Assembly: GCF_027484205.1 (NCBI RefSeq)
Contig: NZ_JAIXUB010000015.1
Location: 62,001-126,000 of the forward strand
Reading direction: 5' to 3'
DNA length: 64,000 nt
Source: Flavobacterium sp.
Lineage (GTDB): Bacteria; Bacteroidota; Bacteroidia; Flavobacteriales; Flavobacteriaceae
Below the pieces are notes generated by a model, which saw only the letters and a program-made list of their open reading frames with translations, was not told the DNA's origin and made no database searches. Position 1 is the stretch's first letter. Each line of letters starts with the position of its first letter. The translations under genes were made by a program, and so were the position numbers. Positions 47,038 through 56,520 of the stretch are shown piece by piece.

Positions 47038-47502
47038 ATGAAAGCTCTATATGTTTTGATGACTTTAGTATTTATTTCCTGCTCATCACAAAAAGAAGCA
47101 AAAAGTCTTCCTTTTTCAACAGATGAAGTTTATTTTCAAAAATGGATTGGTGGACAGCGTTTGACAGGAAGCGGAACCGATTTTTATATTAGATTTAAAG
47201 AACCATTTTCAGTAAATTTTAAAATAAAAAAACTCTATTTTCACGGACGAGAATTAGAGGTTATCAAAAGAAATGATTCCGTTTTTACAGCAAGTTATTC
47301 TCAAAGGCCAAATGTTGACCAAGAATTAAATGAAACCGACGGACAAATTGAAACCCCAAAAGTTGTTAAATCAAAGTTTGAATTAAAGAATAATGAGGCA
47401 ATTTTGGAATTTGAGCAAGATTGTAAAACACAGTTTTTCAAAATTACTAATATTAAAGAAAAAGAACTTTTAGCATATCCATCGGCTAAGCCAAGAAATT
47501 AA
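47038..47502 (+). CDS. Lipoprotein of unknown function
   Basis: A 154-residue protein with lipoprotein signal (lipobox FISC, Cys15), then a beta-rich domain: DEVYFQKWIGGQRLTGSGTDFYIRF, YFHGRELEVIKR and a closing segment with a lone Cys (EQDCKTQFFKI). I recall similar unnamed lipoproteins in Flavobacteria but cannot name a family. It lies between the atp terminator and a convergent peptidase gene, overlapping the latter by 4 bases. Confidence 0.75.
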   Translation: MKALYVLMTLVFISCSSQKEAKSLPFSTDEVYFQKWIGGQRLTGSGTDFYIRFKEPFSVNFKIKKLYFHGRELEVIKRNDSVFTASYSQRPNVDQELNETDGQIETPKVVKSKFELKNNEAILEFEQDCKTQFFKITNIKEKELLAYPSAKPRN

Positions 47503-49580
47503 TTTTTCAAATAGTATAACAAAAAACCATAGAACTCTGCAGTTTCATTTATCCTATTTTGATATGTTGATACTTTTCCATAATGTCCTGAATTTGAAAG
47601 AGTTTTTAAAAAAATTGGATTCTTTTGGTTCTCCCTGTTTTGTAATGCAGCAGTAAATTTATAGGAATTAAAAGGTGGAACACGATCATCATTTTCACTT
47701 GTAATTATTAATGTTGTTGGATAATTTACACTTTCTTTTAAATTATTATATGGGGAATAATTTAGTAAATAATTAAAATCTGTTTTATTATTTGGATCGC
47801 CAAATTCATCTAAATGATATTTCCCAACTGAATAGTCAGAATAAGTAAGCATATCAAAAACTCCCATTTTGGGTATTGCAACTTTGTATAATTCAGGACG
47901 TTGAGTTATAGCAACACCAACAACCAATCCGCCATATGAACCACCTGTAATAGCTAACTTATTAGGAGAGGTATATTTTTCTTTAATTAAAAATTCTGAA
48001 GCATCTATAAAATCATTAAAAGAATTCATCTTTTTTGATGCTTTTCCATCTTGATGCCACTTTAATCCCTTTTCTCCACCACCGCGAATCTCGGCAAATG
48101 CATAAACACCACCTTGGTCTAGAAAATATAGTAAACCTGTATCAAATCCAGGACTTGAAACTGACCCAAATCCGCCATAAGCTTTCAAAAGTGTAGGATT
48201 TGTCCCGTCTAATACCAGATCTTTTTTATGAATTATAGTTATTGGAACATCTTTATTGTCTCTACTTTTAAAAGTTATCTTTTTAGTAATAAAATGATTT
48301 AACGGAAATATTGTAGGTAATGGTTTTATATAATCATTGTAAAAATGACGAACTTCACCCGTTTCAAAATTTAGTTTAAAATTTTGTGCAGAAATAACAT
48401 GAGAATAAAAAGTTACGTATAAATCTTTAGTTTCAGAATCAAAAAAACGAATTGAAAAATTCATACTTTCTGGTGAGTCAAATTTTCTTATAAAGTTTCC
48501 ATTAGCATCATAAACTCTTAAAAAGTAACTTTCTATAGTTTTATATTTACAAACTATATAATTTTCATAAAAATATGTTCCAACTAAAAGATTATTATAA
48601 ATCTGAGGTATAATTTGTTTAACTTCAGTTTTATTTTTTATGTCAAAACAACGAACTTCTCCCCAATCATATTCTTTTGTAGAAATATAAATTTTATTAT
48701 CTAGATAACCTAAATATGTAAATCCAGTTGTGTCATTTTCATAAATAATTTCTTTTGTAAAACTTTCATCATTAAAATTAATGAAATACATACTTTTAGA
48801 AAGTTCATCTTTACTAGTTTCGGTTATAAAAAGTCTGTTTTTAGTGGTAAAAAAATCAATATACGACCCTTTTTCAGATACATCATAAATTAATTGATCA
48901 TCTGTTTGATTGGTTCCAATTTTATGATAATATAGTTGATAAGTCGAATCTTTAGCGATGACGTTTTTATTTGAGTTTTTCTTATAAAAAACACCTTTAT
49001 CATTATGCCAAGCAACATTTGAAAATTTAGAATCTTTAAGAATATCTTTCAATACTTCTCTTGTATCAATGTTTGAAAATCTAATCTCCATTCGATCGCT
49101 TCCGTCAATTGAAACTTTATAGGCAATTAAACTTGAGTTTTTTGAAGGGTAAAAATTATCTAAAATAACATTTTCATCTTTATATATTTTGAAAGGATTA
49201 ATAAGCTCAATGGCATTTTCATTTAAAGATTTTCTGAAGTAAAGTGAGGCAGGTTGCGATTTATCTTTTCTATAGTTTGCATAAAAATATTTTCCAATTT
49301 TGATAGGTAATGAATTGCTAGATAAAAAATTATATTCTTTAATTTTAGTGGCAATTTTAGCAATATTAATTTTTTCAAATGCAGTATTCGTGTAGGCATT
49401 TTGAGCATTTACCCAATTTGATACTTCTTCAGATTTTAAATTTTCTAACCATGAATAATCATCATTTATTTTTAAATCGTGTTTTTCAAAAGTGCTTGAA
49501 ACTTTTTTTGTAACAGGAATATTTTGAGAAAAAGCTGATGTAGTGACTAAAATTAGGTAAAATAAAAGAAATCGTTTCAT
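47499..49580 (-). CDS. Prolyl oligopeptidase family serine peptidase (S9A)
   Basis: A 693-residue exported peptidase. Signal peptide residues 1-18 (ending AFSQ). The beta-propeller fills about 70-400, the alpha/beta-hydrolase the rest. Catalytic Ser548 is in GGSYGG, Asp near 631 in ENDDRVPP and His666 in SGHYGK. The order and the GGFGSV and AEIRGGGEKG motifs fit S9A. It cleaves short peptides after proline, probably in the periplasm. It is a single gene with its own -7 box. Confidence 0.94.
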   Translation of the reverse strand: MKRFLLFYLILVTTSAFSQNIPVTKKVSSTFEKHDLKINDDYSWLENLKSEEVSNWVNAQNAYTNTAFEKINIAKIATKIKEYNFLSSNSLPIKIGKYFYANYRKDKSQPASLYFRKSLNENAIELINPFKIYKDENVILDNFYPSKNSSLIAYKVSIDGSDRMEIRFSNIDTREVLKDILKDSKFSNVAWHNDKGVFYKKNSNKNVIAKDSTYQLYYHKIGTNQTDDQLIYDVSEKGSYIDFFTTKNRLFITETSKDELSKSMYFINFNDESFTKEIIYENDTTGFTYLGYLDNKIYISTKEYDWGEVRCFDIKNKTEVKQIIPQIYNNLLVGTYFYENYIVCKYKTIESYFLRVYDANGNFIRKFDSPESMNFSIRFFDSETKDLYVTFYSHVISAQNFKLNFETGEVRHFYNDYIKPLPTIFPLNHFITKKITFKSRDNKDVPITIIHKKDLVLDGTNPTLLKAYGGFGSVSSPGFDTGLLYFLDQGGVYAFAEIRGGGEKGLKWHQDGKASKKMNSFNDFIDASEFLIKEKYTSPNKLAITGGSYGGLVVGVAITQRPELYKVAIPKMGVFDMLTYSDYSVGKYHLDEFGDPNNKTDFNYLLNYSPYNNLKESVNYPTTLIITSENDDRVPPFNSYKFTAALQNRENQKNPIFLKTLSNSGHYGKVSTYQNRINETAEFYGFLLYYLKN

Positions 49581-49596
49581 AAAAGTGATATTTATA

Positions 49597-49604
49597 CAAA
49601 TATA
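49597..49604 (-). promoter_or_regulatory. Bacteroidetes -7 element for the S9A peptidase gene (TATATTTG)
   Basis: The complement of CAAATATA matches TAnnTTTG, 16 bases upstream of the ATG at 49580. Confidence 0.55.
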
Positions 49605-49676
49605 TAATTATCAGTTATTCTTAGGTTTCATTTTTCATATTTATTGGCTATTTTTTCATTAAATCGATTTAATAAC

Positions 49677-49684
49677 TACTTTTG
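49677..49684 (+). promoter_or_regulatory. Bacteroidetes -7 element for the flippase operon (TACTTTTG)
   Basis: TACTTTTG fits TAnnTTTG and lies 22 bases before the TTG start at 49707. It argues against the longer reading from 49644. Confidence 0.6.
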
Positions 49685-49706
49685 TTTCACATTTAATAAA
49701 ATCACC

Positions 49707-51170
49707 TTGAGTTTATATAAAAATCTTTTTAAGCAAACACTAATTTACGGTTTGGCAACTGTTTTGCCTCGAATGATAAGCTTTTTATTGGTAATGGTTC
49801 ATACCGGTAAATTAGAAAAAGCAGATTATGGAGAAACAACCATTCTTTTAGCTTATATGGTTTTTTTTAATGTTATTTTATCATATGGAATGGAAACTGC
49901 TTTTTTTCGTTTTTATAATTCTGAAGACAATAAGAAAGGAGTCATTCAAACTTCAACAATTTCTGTTTTTTGGTCTTCTATTGGATTTTTATTTCTAGCT
50001 TTATTTTTCAGAAAAGTAATTTCTAATTGTATAAACGTTGAAATTGAATATGTTACTTATGCTATTTGGATTTTAGTTTTAGATGCTTTAGTCATCATTC
50101 CCTTCTCTAAGCTAAGAGCAGAACAAAGACCAATTGTGTATGCAGTAATTAAAATAGGAAATGTATTGATAAATATGATTTTAAATCTATTTTTCTTGTT
50201 GTATTTACCAGATATTGTTATTCAAAACCCTGAAGGTTTCCTTGCTACATTGTACTTTGATAATTTTCAAATAGGATACATATTTTTAGCAAATCTTATA
50301 GCAAGTTTGGCAACATTTGTTGTGCTTTCACCAAATTATTTAAGCCTAAAATGGAAATTTGATGTACAACTTTGGAAAAAAATGATGTTGTATGGTTTTC
50401 CGATTCTAATTGCTGGAATTGCATTTGCAGTAAACGAACATTTAGATAAGATAATTCTTGAATATCTTTTGCCAAAAAAAATTGGAAAATCAGAAGTTGG
50501 AGCATACGCAGCATGTTACAAATTAGGTTTATTTATGGTTTTATTTGCAACAGCTTTTCGATTGGGAATAGAACCTTTTTTCTTCAGTCATTCAAAGAAT
50601 GAAAATGCCAAACAAACTTATGCAACTATAACTAAGTTTTTTGTGATTTTTGGGTCACTAATTCTTCTTACGGTTATTGTTTTTGCAGATCTATTAAAAA
50701 TAATAATGATTAAAGATGAATCCTATTGGGAAGCTATGAAGGTTGTACCATTAATTATTTTAGCAAATTTCTTTTTAGGAATTTATAACAATCTTTCTGT
50801 TTGGTATAAGTTAACAGATAAAACTAAAATCGGAGCATATATTTCTATTGTTGGAGCTATTTTTACTTTATTACTTAATTATCTTCTCATACCAAAATAT
50901 AGTTATATGGGTTCGGCAATAGGAACTATTGTGGCTTATGGCAGCATGATGACTATTTCTTTTGTTCTTGGTAATAAGTACTATCCAATTCCTTATGATA
51001 TGAAAAAAATCAGTAGCTATTTGGGAATTTCAATATTGTTTTCAACTATTTCATTTTATTTTTTCAGAGAAAATTATTTGGTAGGAATCCTATTAATAAT
51101 GATATTTACCTATTTCATTTATAGAAACGAAAAGGAAACACTTTTAAGAATCATCAAAAGAAAAGCATAA
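49707..51170 (+). CDS. Polysaccharide/lipid flippase (MATE-like, Wzx family)
   Basis: A 487-residue membrane protein with about 14 helices. The start LYKNLFKQTLIYGLATVLPRM is typical of the Bacteroidetes flippase found next to dut. AACYKLGLFMVLFATAFRLG and EPFFFSHSKNENA in the middle are also family-like. It probably flips a lipid-linked glycan. The TTG at 49707 is preferred because the longer frame starts upstream of the promoter. It heads the operon to 56485. Confidence 0.88.
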   Translation: MSLYKNLFKQTLIYGLATVLPRMISFLLVMVHTGKLEKADYGETTILLAYMVFFNVILSYGMETAFFRFYNSEDNKKGVIQTSTISVFWSSIGFLFLALFFRKVISNCINVEIEYVTYAIWILVLDALVIIPFSKLRAEQRPIVYAVIKIGNVLINMILNLFFLLYLPDIVIQNPEGFLATLYFDNFQIGYIFLANLIASLATFVVLSPNYLSLKWKFDVQLWKKMMLYGFPILIAGIAFAVNEHLDKIILEYLLPKKIGKSEVGAYAACYKLGLFMVLFATAFRLGIEPFFFSHSKNENAKQTYATITKFFVIFGSLILLTVIVFADLLKIIMIKDESYWEAMKVVPLIILANFFLGIYNNLSVWYKLTDKTKIGAYISIVGAIFTLLLNYLLIPKYSYMGSAIGTIVAYGSMMTISFVLGNKYYPIPYDMKKISSYLGISILFSTISFYFFRENYLVGILLIMIFTYFIYRNEKETLLRIIKRKA

Positions 51171-51173
51171 ATT

Positions 51174-51608
51174 ATGACGATTAAAATTATTAATAAATCA
51201 AAACACGAACTACCTAATTACGAAACCATTGCCTCAGCAGGAATGGATTTGAGAGCTAATATTTCTGAACCAATTATACTAAAATCTTTAGAGAGAACTA
51301 TTGTAAAAACAGGACTTTTCATTGAATTACCAATTGGTTACGAAGCTCAAGTTAGACCAAGAAGTGGTTTAGCTGCAAAAAAAGGAATCACCGTTTTAAA
51401 TTCACCAGGAACAGTCGATGCCGATTATCGTGGAGAAATCGGTGTAATTTTAGTAAATTTATCCAATGAAGATTTCATCATTGAAAACGGAGAAAGAATT
51501 GCACAACTAATCATTGCAAAACACGAGCGTGCCGAATGGATTGAAGTTCAAGAATTATCTGAGACTTCTCGTGGAGTAGGCGGATTTGGAAGTACAGGAG
51601 TAAAGTAA
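51174..51608 (+). CDS. dut: dUTP diphosphatase
   Basis: A 144-residue trimeric dUTPase, removing dUTP and making dUMP for thymidylate synthesis. All five motifs are seen: [34 protein letters not shown] (with the Asp that activates water), ERIAQLI and [10 protein letters not shown] at the C terminus. It begins 3 bases after the flippase gene. Confidence 0.97.
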   Translation: MTIKIINKSKHELPNYETIASAGMDLRANISEPIILKSLERTIVKTGLFIELPIGYEAQVRPRSGLAAKKGITVLNSPGTVDADYRGEIGVILVNLSNEDFIIENGERIAQLIIAKHERAEWIEVQELSETSRGVGGFGSTGVK

Positions 51609-51613
51609 AAAAT

Positions 51614-51850
51614 ATGAGTCAAGAAACTATAGTAGCAATTATAGGGATAGTTGCATCTGGATTAATTGGATTCTTTTCCTCTAAAATGGGACTGAAAGAT
51701 GAAATTAACAATCTTAAAATTGAACATGAAAAGCTCAAGGCTAGAGATAATGAACAACAAATATTTATTGATAAGTTACGAAAAGAAGCAGATGAATTAA
51801 TACCAATATTAGTTGACAAATTAAATAAGAAAAAGAAAAATGGCAAATAA
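51614..51850 (+). CDS. Small membrane-anchored coiled-coil protein, unknown
   Basis: A 78-residue protein with one N-terminal helix (about residues 5-22, IVAIIGIVASGLIGFFSSK) and then a charged coiled coil (30-65, KIEHEKLKARDNEQQIFIDKL) and a very basic tail. I do not recognise a family. It starts 5 bases after dut and overlaps the next small gene by 11 bases. In the relatives I remember, dut is followed directly by the nucleotidyltransferase gene, so this pair may be a recent insertion. Confidence 0.65.
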   Translation: MSQETIVAIIGIVASGLIGFFSSKMGLKDEINNLKIEHEKLKARDNEQQIFIDKLRKEADELIPILVDKLNKKKKNGK

Positions 51851-52085
51851 TTTTGACTATAATAGAATTTATCAACTTAAAAATAAAGTTGAGAATGGAA
51901 CTGCGACTGTTATAGAAAAGGATGAATATATGTTATTTCTTTTCGAGAACGGATCAATTACAACAGAACAGTATAATAAATATAAATCAGATAAAAATTC
52001 TAATGAGATTCTAGAATTTGTTAAAGTTATTGGAGGAATTATTTTAGCTGGATATTTATTAAAAGAATTATTTAAAGAAAAATAA
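51840..52085 (+). CDS. Small protein with C-terminal membrane helix, unknown
   Basis: An 81-residue protein. The soluble N-terminal part (about 1-55) is helical and charged, with VIEKDEYMLFLFENGSITTEQYNKYKSD, recalling small two-helix hairpin domains such as SHOCT. A hydrophobic helix at 60-75 (VKVIGGIILAGYLLKELF) ends the protein. It overlaps the previous gene by 11 bases and precedes the nucleotidyltransferase gene by 4 bases. The function is unknown. Confidence 0.65.
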   Translation: MANNFDYNRIYQLKNKVENGTATVIEKDEYMLFLFENGSITTEQYNKYKSDKNSNEILEFVKVIGGIILAGYLLKELFKEK

Positions 52086-52089
52086 AAAC

Positions 52090-53100
52090 ATGAAAATAAT
52101 AGTACCAATGGCAGGACGTGGTTCAAGATTACGTCCACACACATTAACAATTCCAAAACCATTAATTCCTATTGCAGGAAAACCTATCGTTCACCGTTTA
52201 GTTGAAGATATTGCTGGAGTTTTGAATCAACCAATAGAAGAAGTTGCTTTTGTAATTCACGAAAGTTTTGGAAAAAAAGTAGAAGAAGAACTAATTGCAA
52301 TTGCTGAAAAACTTGGAGCAAAAGGAACGATTTATTATCAAAATGAAGCACTTGGAACTGGTCATGCCATTATGTGTGCCAAAGATTCTTTGAGTGGTCC
52401 AGCAGTAATTGCTTATGCTGATACTTTAATTCGTGCCGACTTTGACTTAGATCAAAATGCCGATAGTGTAATTTGGGTAAAACAAGTAGATCAACCAGAA
52501 GCTTTTGGAGTTGTAAATTTGAATTCCAATGGCGAAATAATCGAATTAGTTGAAAAACCAAAGGAGTTTGTTTCTGATTTAGCGGTTATTGGAATATACT
52601 ATTTTAAAGATGTTGCCGTTTTAAAAAATGAGTTACAATCTGTTCTTGATAATAACATCATTCATGGTGGTGAATATCAAATTAATGATGGAATCAAACA
52701 AATGATGGCAAAGGGCATGAAATTTGTACCAGGTAAAGTTGACGAATGGATGGACTGCGGAAACAAAGATGTAACTGTTGATACCAATAATCGAATGTTG
52801 AATTTCCTTCATAATGACGGAATTCATTTAGTTGATTATGATGTTAAGCAAGAGAATTCAACCATCATTCCACCATGTTATATTGGTGAAGATGTGGTTT
52901 TAATTAATGCTACAGTTGGTCCAAATGTGTCCTTAGGAAAAGGATGTCATGTAATTGATAGTTCCATTAAAAACAGTTTGGTTCAAACGCATGCACATAT
53001 TAAAAACGCTAATTTAGACAATGCTATGATAGGAAATCACGTTAGTTTTGACGGTAATTTCACAAGCATTAGTATCGGAGATTATTCCGTTTTAGAATAG
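52090..53100 (+). CDS. Sugar-phosphate nucleotidyltransferase with beta-helix tail
   Basis: A 336-residue enzyme. VPMAGRGSRLRPHTLTIPKPLIPIAGKP at residues 4-31 is the nucleotidyltransferase signature, NEALGTGHAIMCAKDSL and IAYADTLI the substrate and metal-site segments, EWMDCGNKD another family motif. The last 80 residues form a left-handed beta-helix. It makes a nucleotide sugar from a sugar-1-phosphate, probably a glucose- or mannose-type substrate; the exact one cannot be told. Confidence 0.92.
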   Translation: MKIIVPMAGRGSRLRPHTLTIPKPLIPIAGKPIVHRLVEDIAGVLNQPIEEVAFVIHESFGKKVEEELIAIAEKLGAKGTIYYQNEALGTGHAIMCAKDSLSGPAVIAYADTLIRADFDLDQNADSVIWVKQVDQPEAFGVVNLNSNGEIIELVEKPKEFVSDLAVIGIYYFKDVAVLKNELQSVLDNNIIHGGEYQINDGIKQMMAKGMKFVPGKVDEWMDCGNKDVTVDTNNRMLNFLHNDGIHLVDYDVKQENSTIIPPCYIGEDVVLINATVGPNVSLGKGCHVIDSSIKNSLVQTHAHIKNANLDNAMIGNHVSFDGNFTSISIGDYSVLE

Positions 53101-53107
53101 AAATTTG

Positions 53108-54457
53108 ATGAAAAAAATAGTTTTATATAGTTTTCTTTTCGGAATGTTTTTAATTCCAAATATACTTTTGGCTCAAACTGAACCAGAGGAAATTGCTTCT
53201 GTAAGTGATGATTTTGAAAATTATTTCTTTGAATCTTTGAAGCAAAAAGGAATTGAAAATTATGATAAAGCAATTGATGCATTAGAACGATGTAAAGATT
53301 TGCAACCTAAAAACGGAGTGGTTTATTTTGAGTTAGGCAAGAATTATTTGTCTCAAAAAAAGTATAAAGAGGCGTACGATAATTTTGAAAAAGCCACTGA
53401 AATTGACCCAAAAAACCGTTGGGCTTGGGTAGGAATGTACGACGTTTGTTATGACACAAGCGATTTTAATCAAGCTATAATAATTGTTGAAAAACTTGTT
53501 GAATTTAAAGTAGATTATAAAGAAGATTTAGTTTCACTTTATATGAAAACACAACAGTTTGATAAAGCATTACTTTTAATTAATGAGCTAAATGAAACCG
53601 TTGGAAAATCTGAAAAAAGAGAATTATATAAAGCAGATATTTTAAAAGACGCTAAATATCAAGGTTCTGAAAAAGCAGATTTATTGGAAAAAATTAAAAA
53701 AAATCCAAAAGAAGAATCTAATTATGTTGAGCTGATTTACATGTATTCAAAAAGTAATCAAGAAGAAAAAGCTCTGGAAGTTGCTAAACAATTAGAAAAA
53801 GAAATTCCAACATCAGATTGGGCTCAAGTCAGTTTATTCAAATTTCATTTAAACAATAATGAAGGTGATAAAGCCGTTAAAGCAATGAATATTGTTTTAG
53901 GAAGTTTAAAAATTGATAAAAAAATTAAGCACAGAATTTTAAATGAATTTCTAATTTTTTCTAGAAATAATCCAAAATATGAAGCCGATTTAGAAAAAGC
54001 AATTTCTTATTTTGAAGATGATAAAGAAGTTCAAGTAGCAAAAGAAATTGGTAAGTTTTATCAAAATAAAAAAGATTGGATAAATGCGACCAAATATTAT
54101 GAAAAGCATCTTTCAAATGTAAAAGAAGATATGGAAACCATTTTGCTTTTATTGCAAGCTTACACCGAAAGTGCCAATTTTGAAAAGTTAGCTAAAGTTT
54201 CAGAAGATCAAATGCAATTGTTTCCAACACAACCTCAATTGTATTATTACAATGGATTAGCTAACAATCAACTTAAAAATTACAAAAAAGCAAAAGACGC
54301 ATTAGAATCTGGAATTGATTTTGTTTTAGATGATGTGGCTTTAGAAATCAATTTCAACATTCAACTTGGTGAGGCATTTAGCGGATTAGGTGATATGAAA
54401 AAGAAAGAGTTGTATTTTACAAAAGCGAATGAACTGCTTAAAAAACAGAAAAAATAA
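53108..54457 (+). CDS. Exported TPR protein
   Basis: A 449-residue protein with signal peptide (residues about 1-23, ending LLAQ) followed by tetratricopeptide repeats: KAIDALERCKDLQPKNGVVYFELGKNYL, KEAYDNFEKATEIDPKNRWAWVGM and further degenerate copies to the end. It probably acts as a periplasmic scaffold. The ATG at 53108 directly follows an in-frame TTG. It is in the operon with the nucleotidyltransferase, DUF4292 and EnvC-like genes (gaps 7, 1 and 5 bases). Confidence 0.88.
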   Translation: MKKIVLYSFLFGMFLIPNILLAQTEPEEIASVSDDFENYFFESLKQKGIENYDKAIDALERCKDLQPKNGVVYFELGKNYLSQKKYKEAYDNFEKATEIDPKNRWAWVGMYDVCYDTSDFNQAIIIVEKLVEFKVDYKEDLVSLYMKTQQFDKALLLINELNETVGKSEKRELYKADILKDAKYQGSEKADLLEKIKKNPKEESNYVELIYMYSKSNQEEKALEVAKQLEKEIPTSDWAQVSLFKFHLNNNEGDKAVKAMNIVLGSLKIDKKIKHRILNEFLIFSRNNPKYEADLEKAISYFEDDKEVQVAKEIGKFYQNKKDWINATKYYEKHLSNVKEDMETILLLLQAYTESANFEKLAKVSEDQMQLFPTQPQLYYYNGLANNQLKNYKKAKDALESGIDFVLDDVALEINFNIQLGEAFSGLGDMKKKELYFTKANELLKKQKK

Positions 54458-54458
54458 A

Positions 54459-55226
54459 ATGAAAAAGATAGTTAGTTTAGTGGTAATAATTATGATGATT
54501 TCTTGCAAATCAAAAGCGGTTTTGGCCGAAAGTATTGCAACAAACATTATCGAATCTGATAAAATTATTCAAAGCCATTACAACAATAAATTTGAGTTTT
54601 CTACATTATATATAAAGGCAAATGCTAAATATGAAGATGAAAACAATTCGCAAAATGTAACAGCTGAAATAAAAATCAAGAAAGACGAAAAAATATTAGT
54701 AAGCATTCGATTTCTTGGAATAACAATGGCAAAAGCATTGATTACGCCAACAAAAGTTCAGTATTATGAAAAACTTGGCGGAAAATATTTTGAAGGCGAT
54801 TATGCTTCTTTAAGTCAATGGCTTGGTACCGATTTAGATTTTAATAAAGTTCAAAATTTACTTATTGGACAAGCTTTAGACAATTTGAACGATTCTAAAT
54901 ATTCGGCAACAATAATTGATAAATTGTATAAATTAGATGATATTAAAGATTCAAGTACTAAGAAATCATACTTTTTTGAAGCTGAAAATTTTCTATTAAA
55001 AAAGCAAGAATTCAATCAGCCAACACAAGACAGAAAGTTGCAAATAAGTTATCCTGAATATCAAAAACTTTCGGATAAGATAGTACCTTTGAACTTTTCT
55101 ATTGAAGCACAACAGAAAAAAGGAAAAACAAACATTGATATAGATTACAAAAATATTACTTTCAACGAAGAATTTTCTTTCCCATACAGTGTTCCTGATG
55201 GTTATGAAAGAATTTACATTAACTAA
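54459..55226 (+). CDS. DUF4292 lipoprotein
   Basis: A 255-residue lipoprotein (lipobox MISC, Cys16). The body is beta-rich with VSIRFLGITMAKALITPTKVQYYEKLGGKYFEGDYASLSQWLGTDLDF, the most conserved region of DUF4292. The fold resembles the half-barrel of LolA/LolB lipoprotein carriers, so a part in lipoprotein or lipid transfer is possible but not shown by motifs. The ATG at 54459 is 1 base after the upstream stop. Confidence 0.85.
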   Translation: MKKIVSLVVIIMMISCKSKAVLAESIATNIIESDKIIQSHYNNKFEFSTLYIKANAKYEDENNSQNVTAEIKIKKDEKILVSIRFLGITMAKALITPTKVQYYEKLGGKYFEGDYASLSQWLGTDLDFNKVQNLLIGQALDNLNDSKYSATIIDKLYKLDDIKDSSTKKSYFFEAENFLLKKQEFNQPTQDRKLQISYPEYQKLSDKIVPLNFSIEAQQKKGKTNIDIDYKNITFNEEFSFPYSVPDGYERIYIN

Positions 55227-55231
55227 TATAT

Positions 55232-56485
55232 ATGCAAAAAGCAGTATTTACATTATTTCTAGTTTTAGTAACTTCACTTTCGTGGAGCCAGCAAACGCAG
55301 GAACAATTAGAGCAAAAGAAGGCAAAACTTCAAGCTGAAATTCGTGAAAAAGAAATGATGCTACAAGATGTTCGAAAAAAAGAAAAGTCAGTTGTAAAAC
55401 TATTGACGATTCAAAAAGAAAAAATTGGACTTAAAGAAAAACTAATCACAACAACTGAAAAACAAACAAAGTTGTTGAGCAATGATATCTATTTAAATCA
55501 ACGCGAAATAAATAAATTAAAAAAAGAACTTAAAGTTTTAAAAGAAGATTATGCTGATATGATTGTAAAATCATACAAAAGTCGTTCAACTCAAAGCCGT
55601 GCAATGTTTTTATTGTCATCAGAAAATTTTCTTCAAGCATACAAGAGATTGCAATACATGAAGCAATATTCTAGCTACAGAAAAATGCAAGGTGAAGAAA
55701 TAAAGGATAAAGCAACAAAACTTGATGATCATAATAAAAAATTGTCAGGGCAAAAAACAGAGAAAGAGAAACTTCTTGCGGAACAAGAAAAACAAAAGCA
55801 AGACTTAGTAAAAGAAAAACAAGAACAAGAAAAAATTGCTAACAGTTTAAATAAAAGCAAAAAGCAAATTGCCGCTGAAATCAAGAAAAAAGAACAGGAA
55901 ACTAAAAAAATAGATGCTCAAATTCAAAAAATGATTCGTGAAGCTATTGCTGAAGCGAACAGAAAAGCAGCTGCGGCAAAAGCAAAAGCAAATCCAAAAA
56001 CGACTACAGCTGCTGAGATAAAAGCGATTGAATCATCTACAAAAATTGTTTTAACACCAGAAGGAAAAATAATTTCAGATAATTTTAAAGCAAACAAAGG
56101 AAGTTTACCTTGGCCAGTTGAAAAAGGTGATATTTATATGGGTTTTGGAAAACAACCACATCCAGTTTATAAAAACCTTGAGGAAAATAATAGCGGACTA
56201 AAAATTATTACTGAAAGTGGTGCTTCTGCTCGATGCGTTTTTAAAGGAGAAGTTACACAAGTTCAAAAAATTGGAAATAAATTTGCAGTAATGGTAAGAC
56301 ATGGTGAATATTTTTCAGTCTATCAAAATTTAAGTACCGTTTCTGTTAGTGAAGGCGATATGGTTTCTGCTAAACAAACTTTAGGTAAAATTAAAACTGA
56401 TTCTGATGGTAAGACTATTTTGAAATTTATGATAACTCAAAATACTACACCAAACAATCCATCACTTTGGATAAGTAGAAGATAG
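55232..56485 (+). CDS. EnvC-like murein hydrolase activator
   Basis: A 417-residue exported protein: signal peptide 1-20 (ending SWSQ), long coiled coil (about 21-245), and a C-terminal LytM/M23 domain (about 285-417). The LytM domain has lost the zinc ligands of active M23 enzymes: the H-x3-D region reads NNSGLK and the final H-x-H reads LKFMI. So it probably activates an amidase during cell separation, as EnvC does, rather than cutting peptidoglycan itself. Confidence 0.9.
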   Translation: MQKAVFTLFLVLVTSLSWSQQTQEQLEQKKAKLQAEIREKEMMLQDVRKKEKSVVKLLTIQKEKIGLKEKLITTTEKQTKLLSNDIYLNQREINKLKKELKVLKEDYADMIVKSYKSRSTQSRAMFLLSSENFLQAYKRLQYMKQYSSYRKMQGEEIKDKATKLDDHNKKLSGQKTEKEKLLAEQEKQKQDLVKEKQEQEKIANSLNKSKKQIAAEIKKKEQETKKIDAQIQKMIREAIAEANRKAAAAKAKANPKTTTAAEIKAIESSTKIVLTPEGKIISDNFKANKGSLPWPVEKGDIYMGFGKQPHPVYKNLEENNSGLKIITESGASARCVFKGEVTQVQKIGNKFAVMVRHGEYFSVYQNLSTVSVSEGDMVSAKQTLGKIKTDSDGKTILKFMITQNTTPNNPSLWISRR

Positions 56486-56491
56486 AAATTA

Positions 56492-56519
56492 AAAAGTCAG
56501 CAATTAGCTGACTTTTTTG
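56492..56519 (+). terminator. Rho-independent terminator, probably used from both sides
   Basis: AAAAGTCAGC (56492-56501) pairs with GCTGACTTTT (56507-56516) around the loop AATTA, with T-runs after and A-runs before. It separates the EnvC-like gene from the convergent thioesterase gene. Confidence 0.9.
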
Positions 56520-56520
56520 T

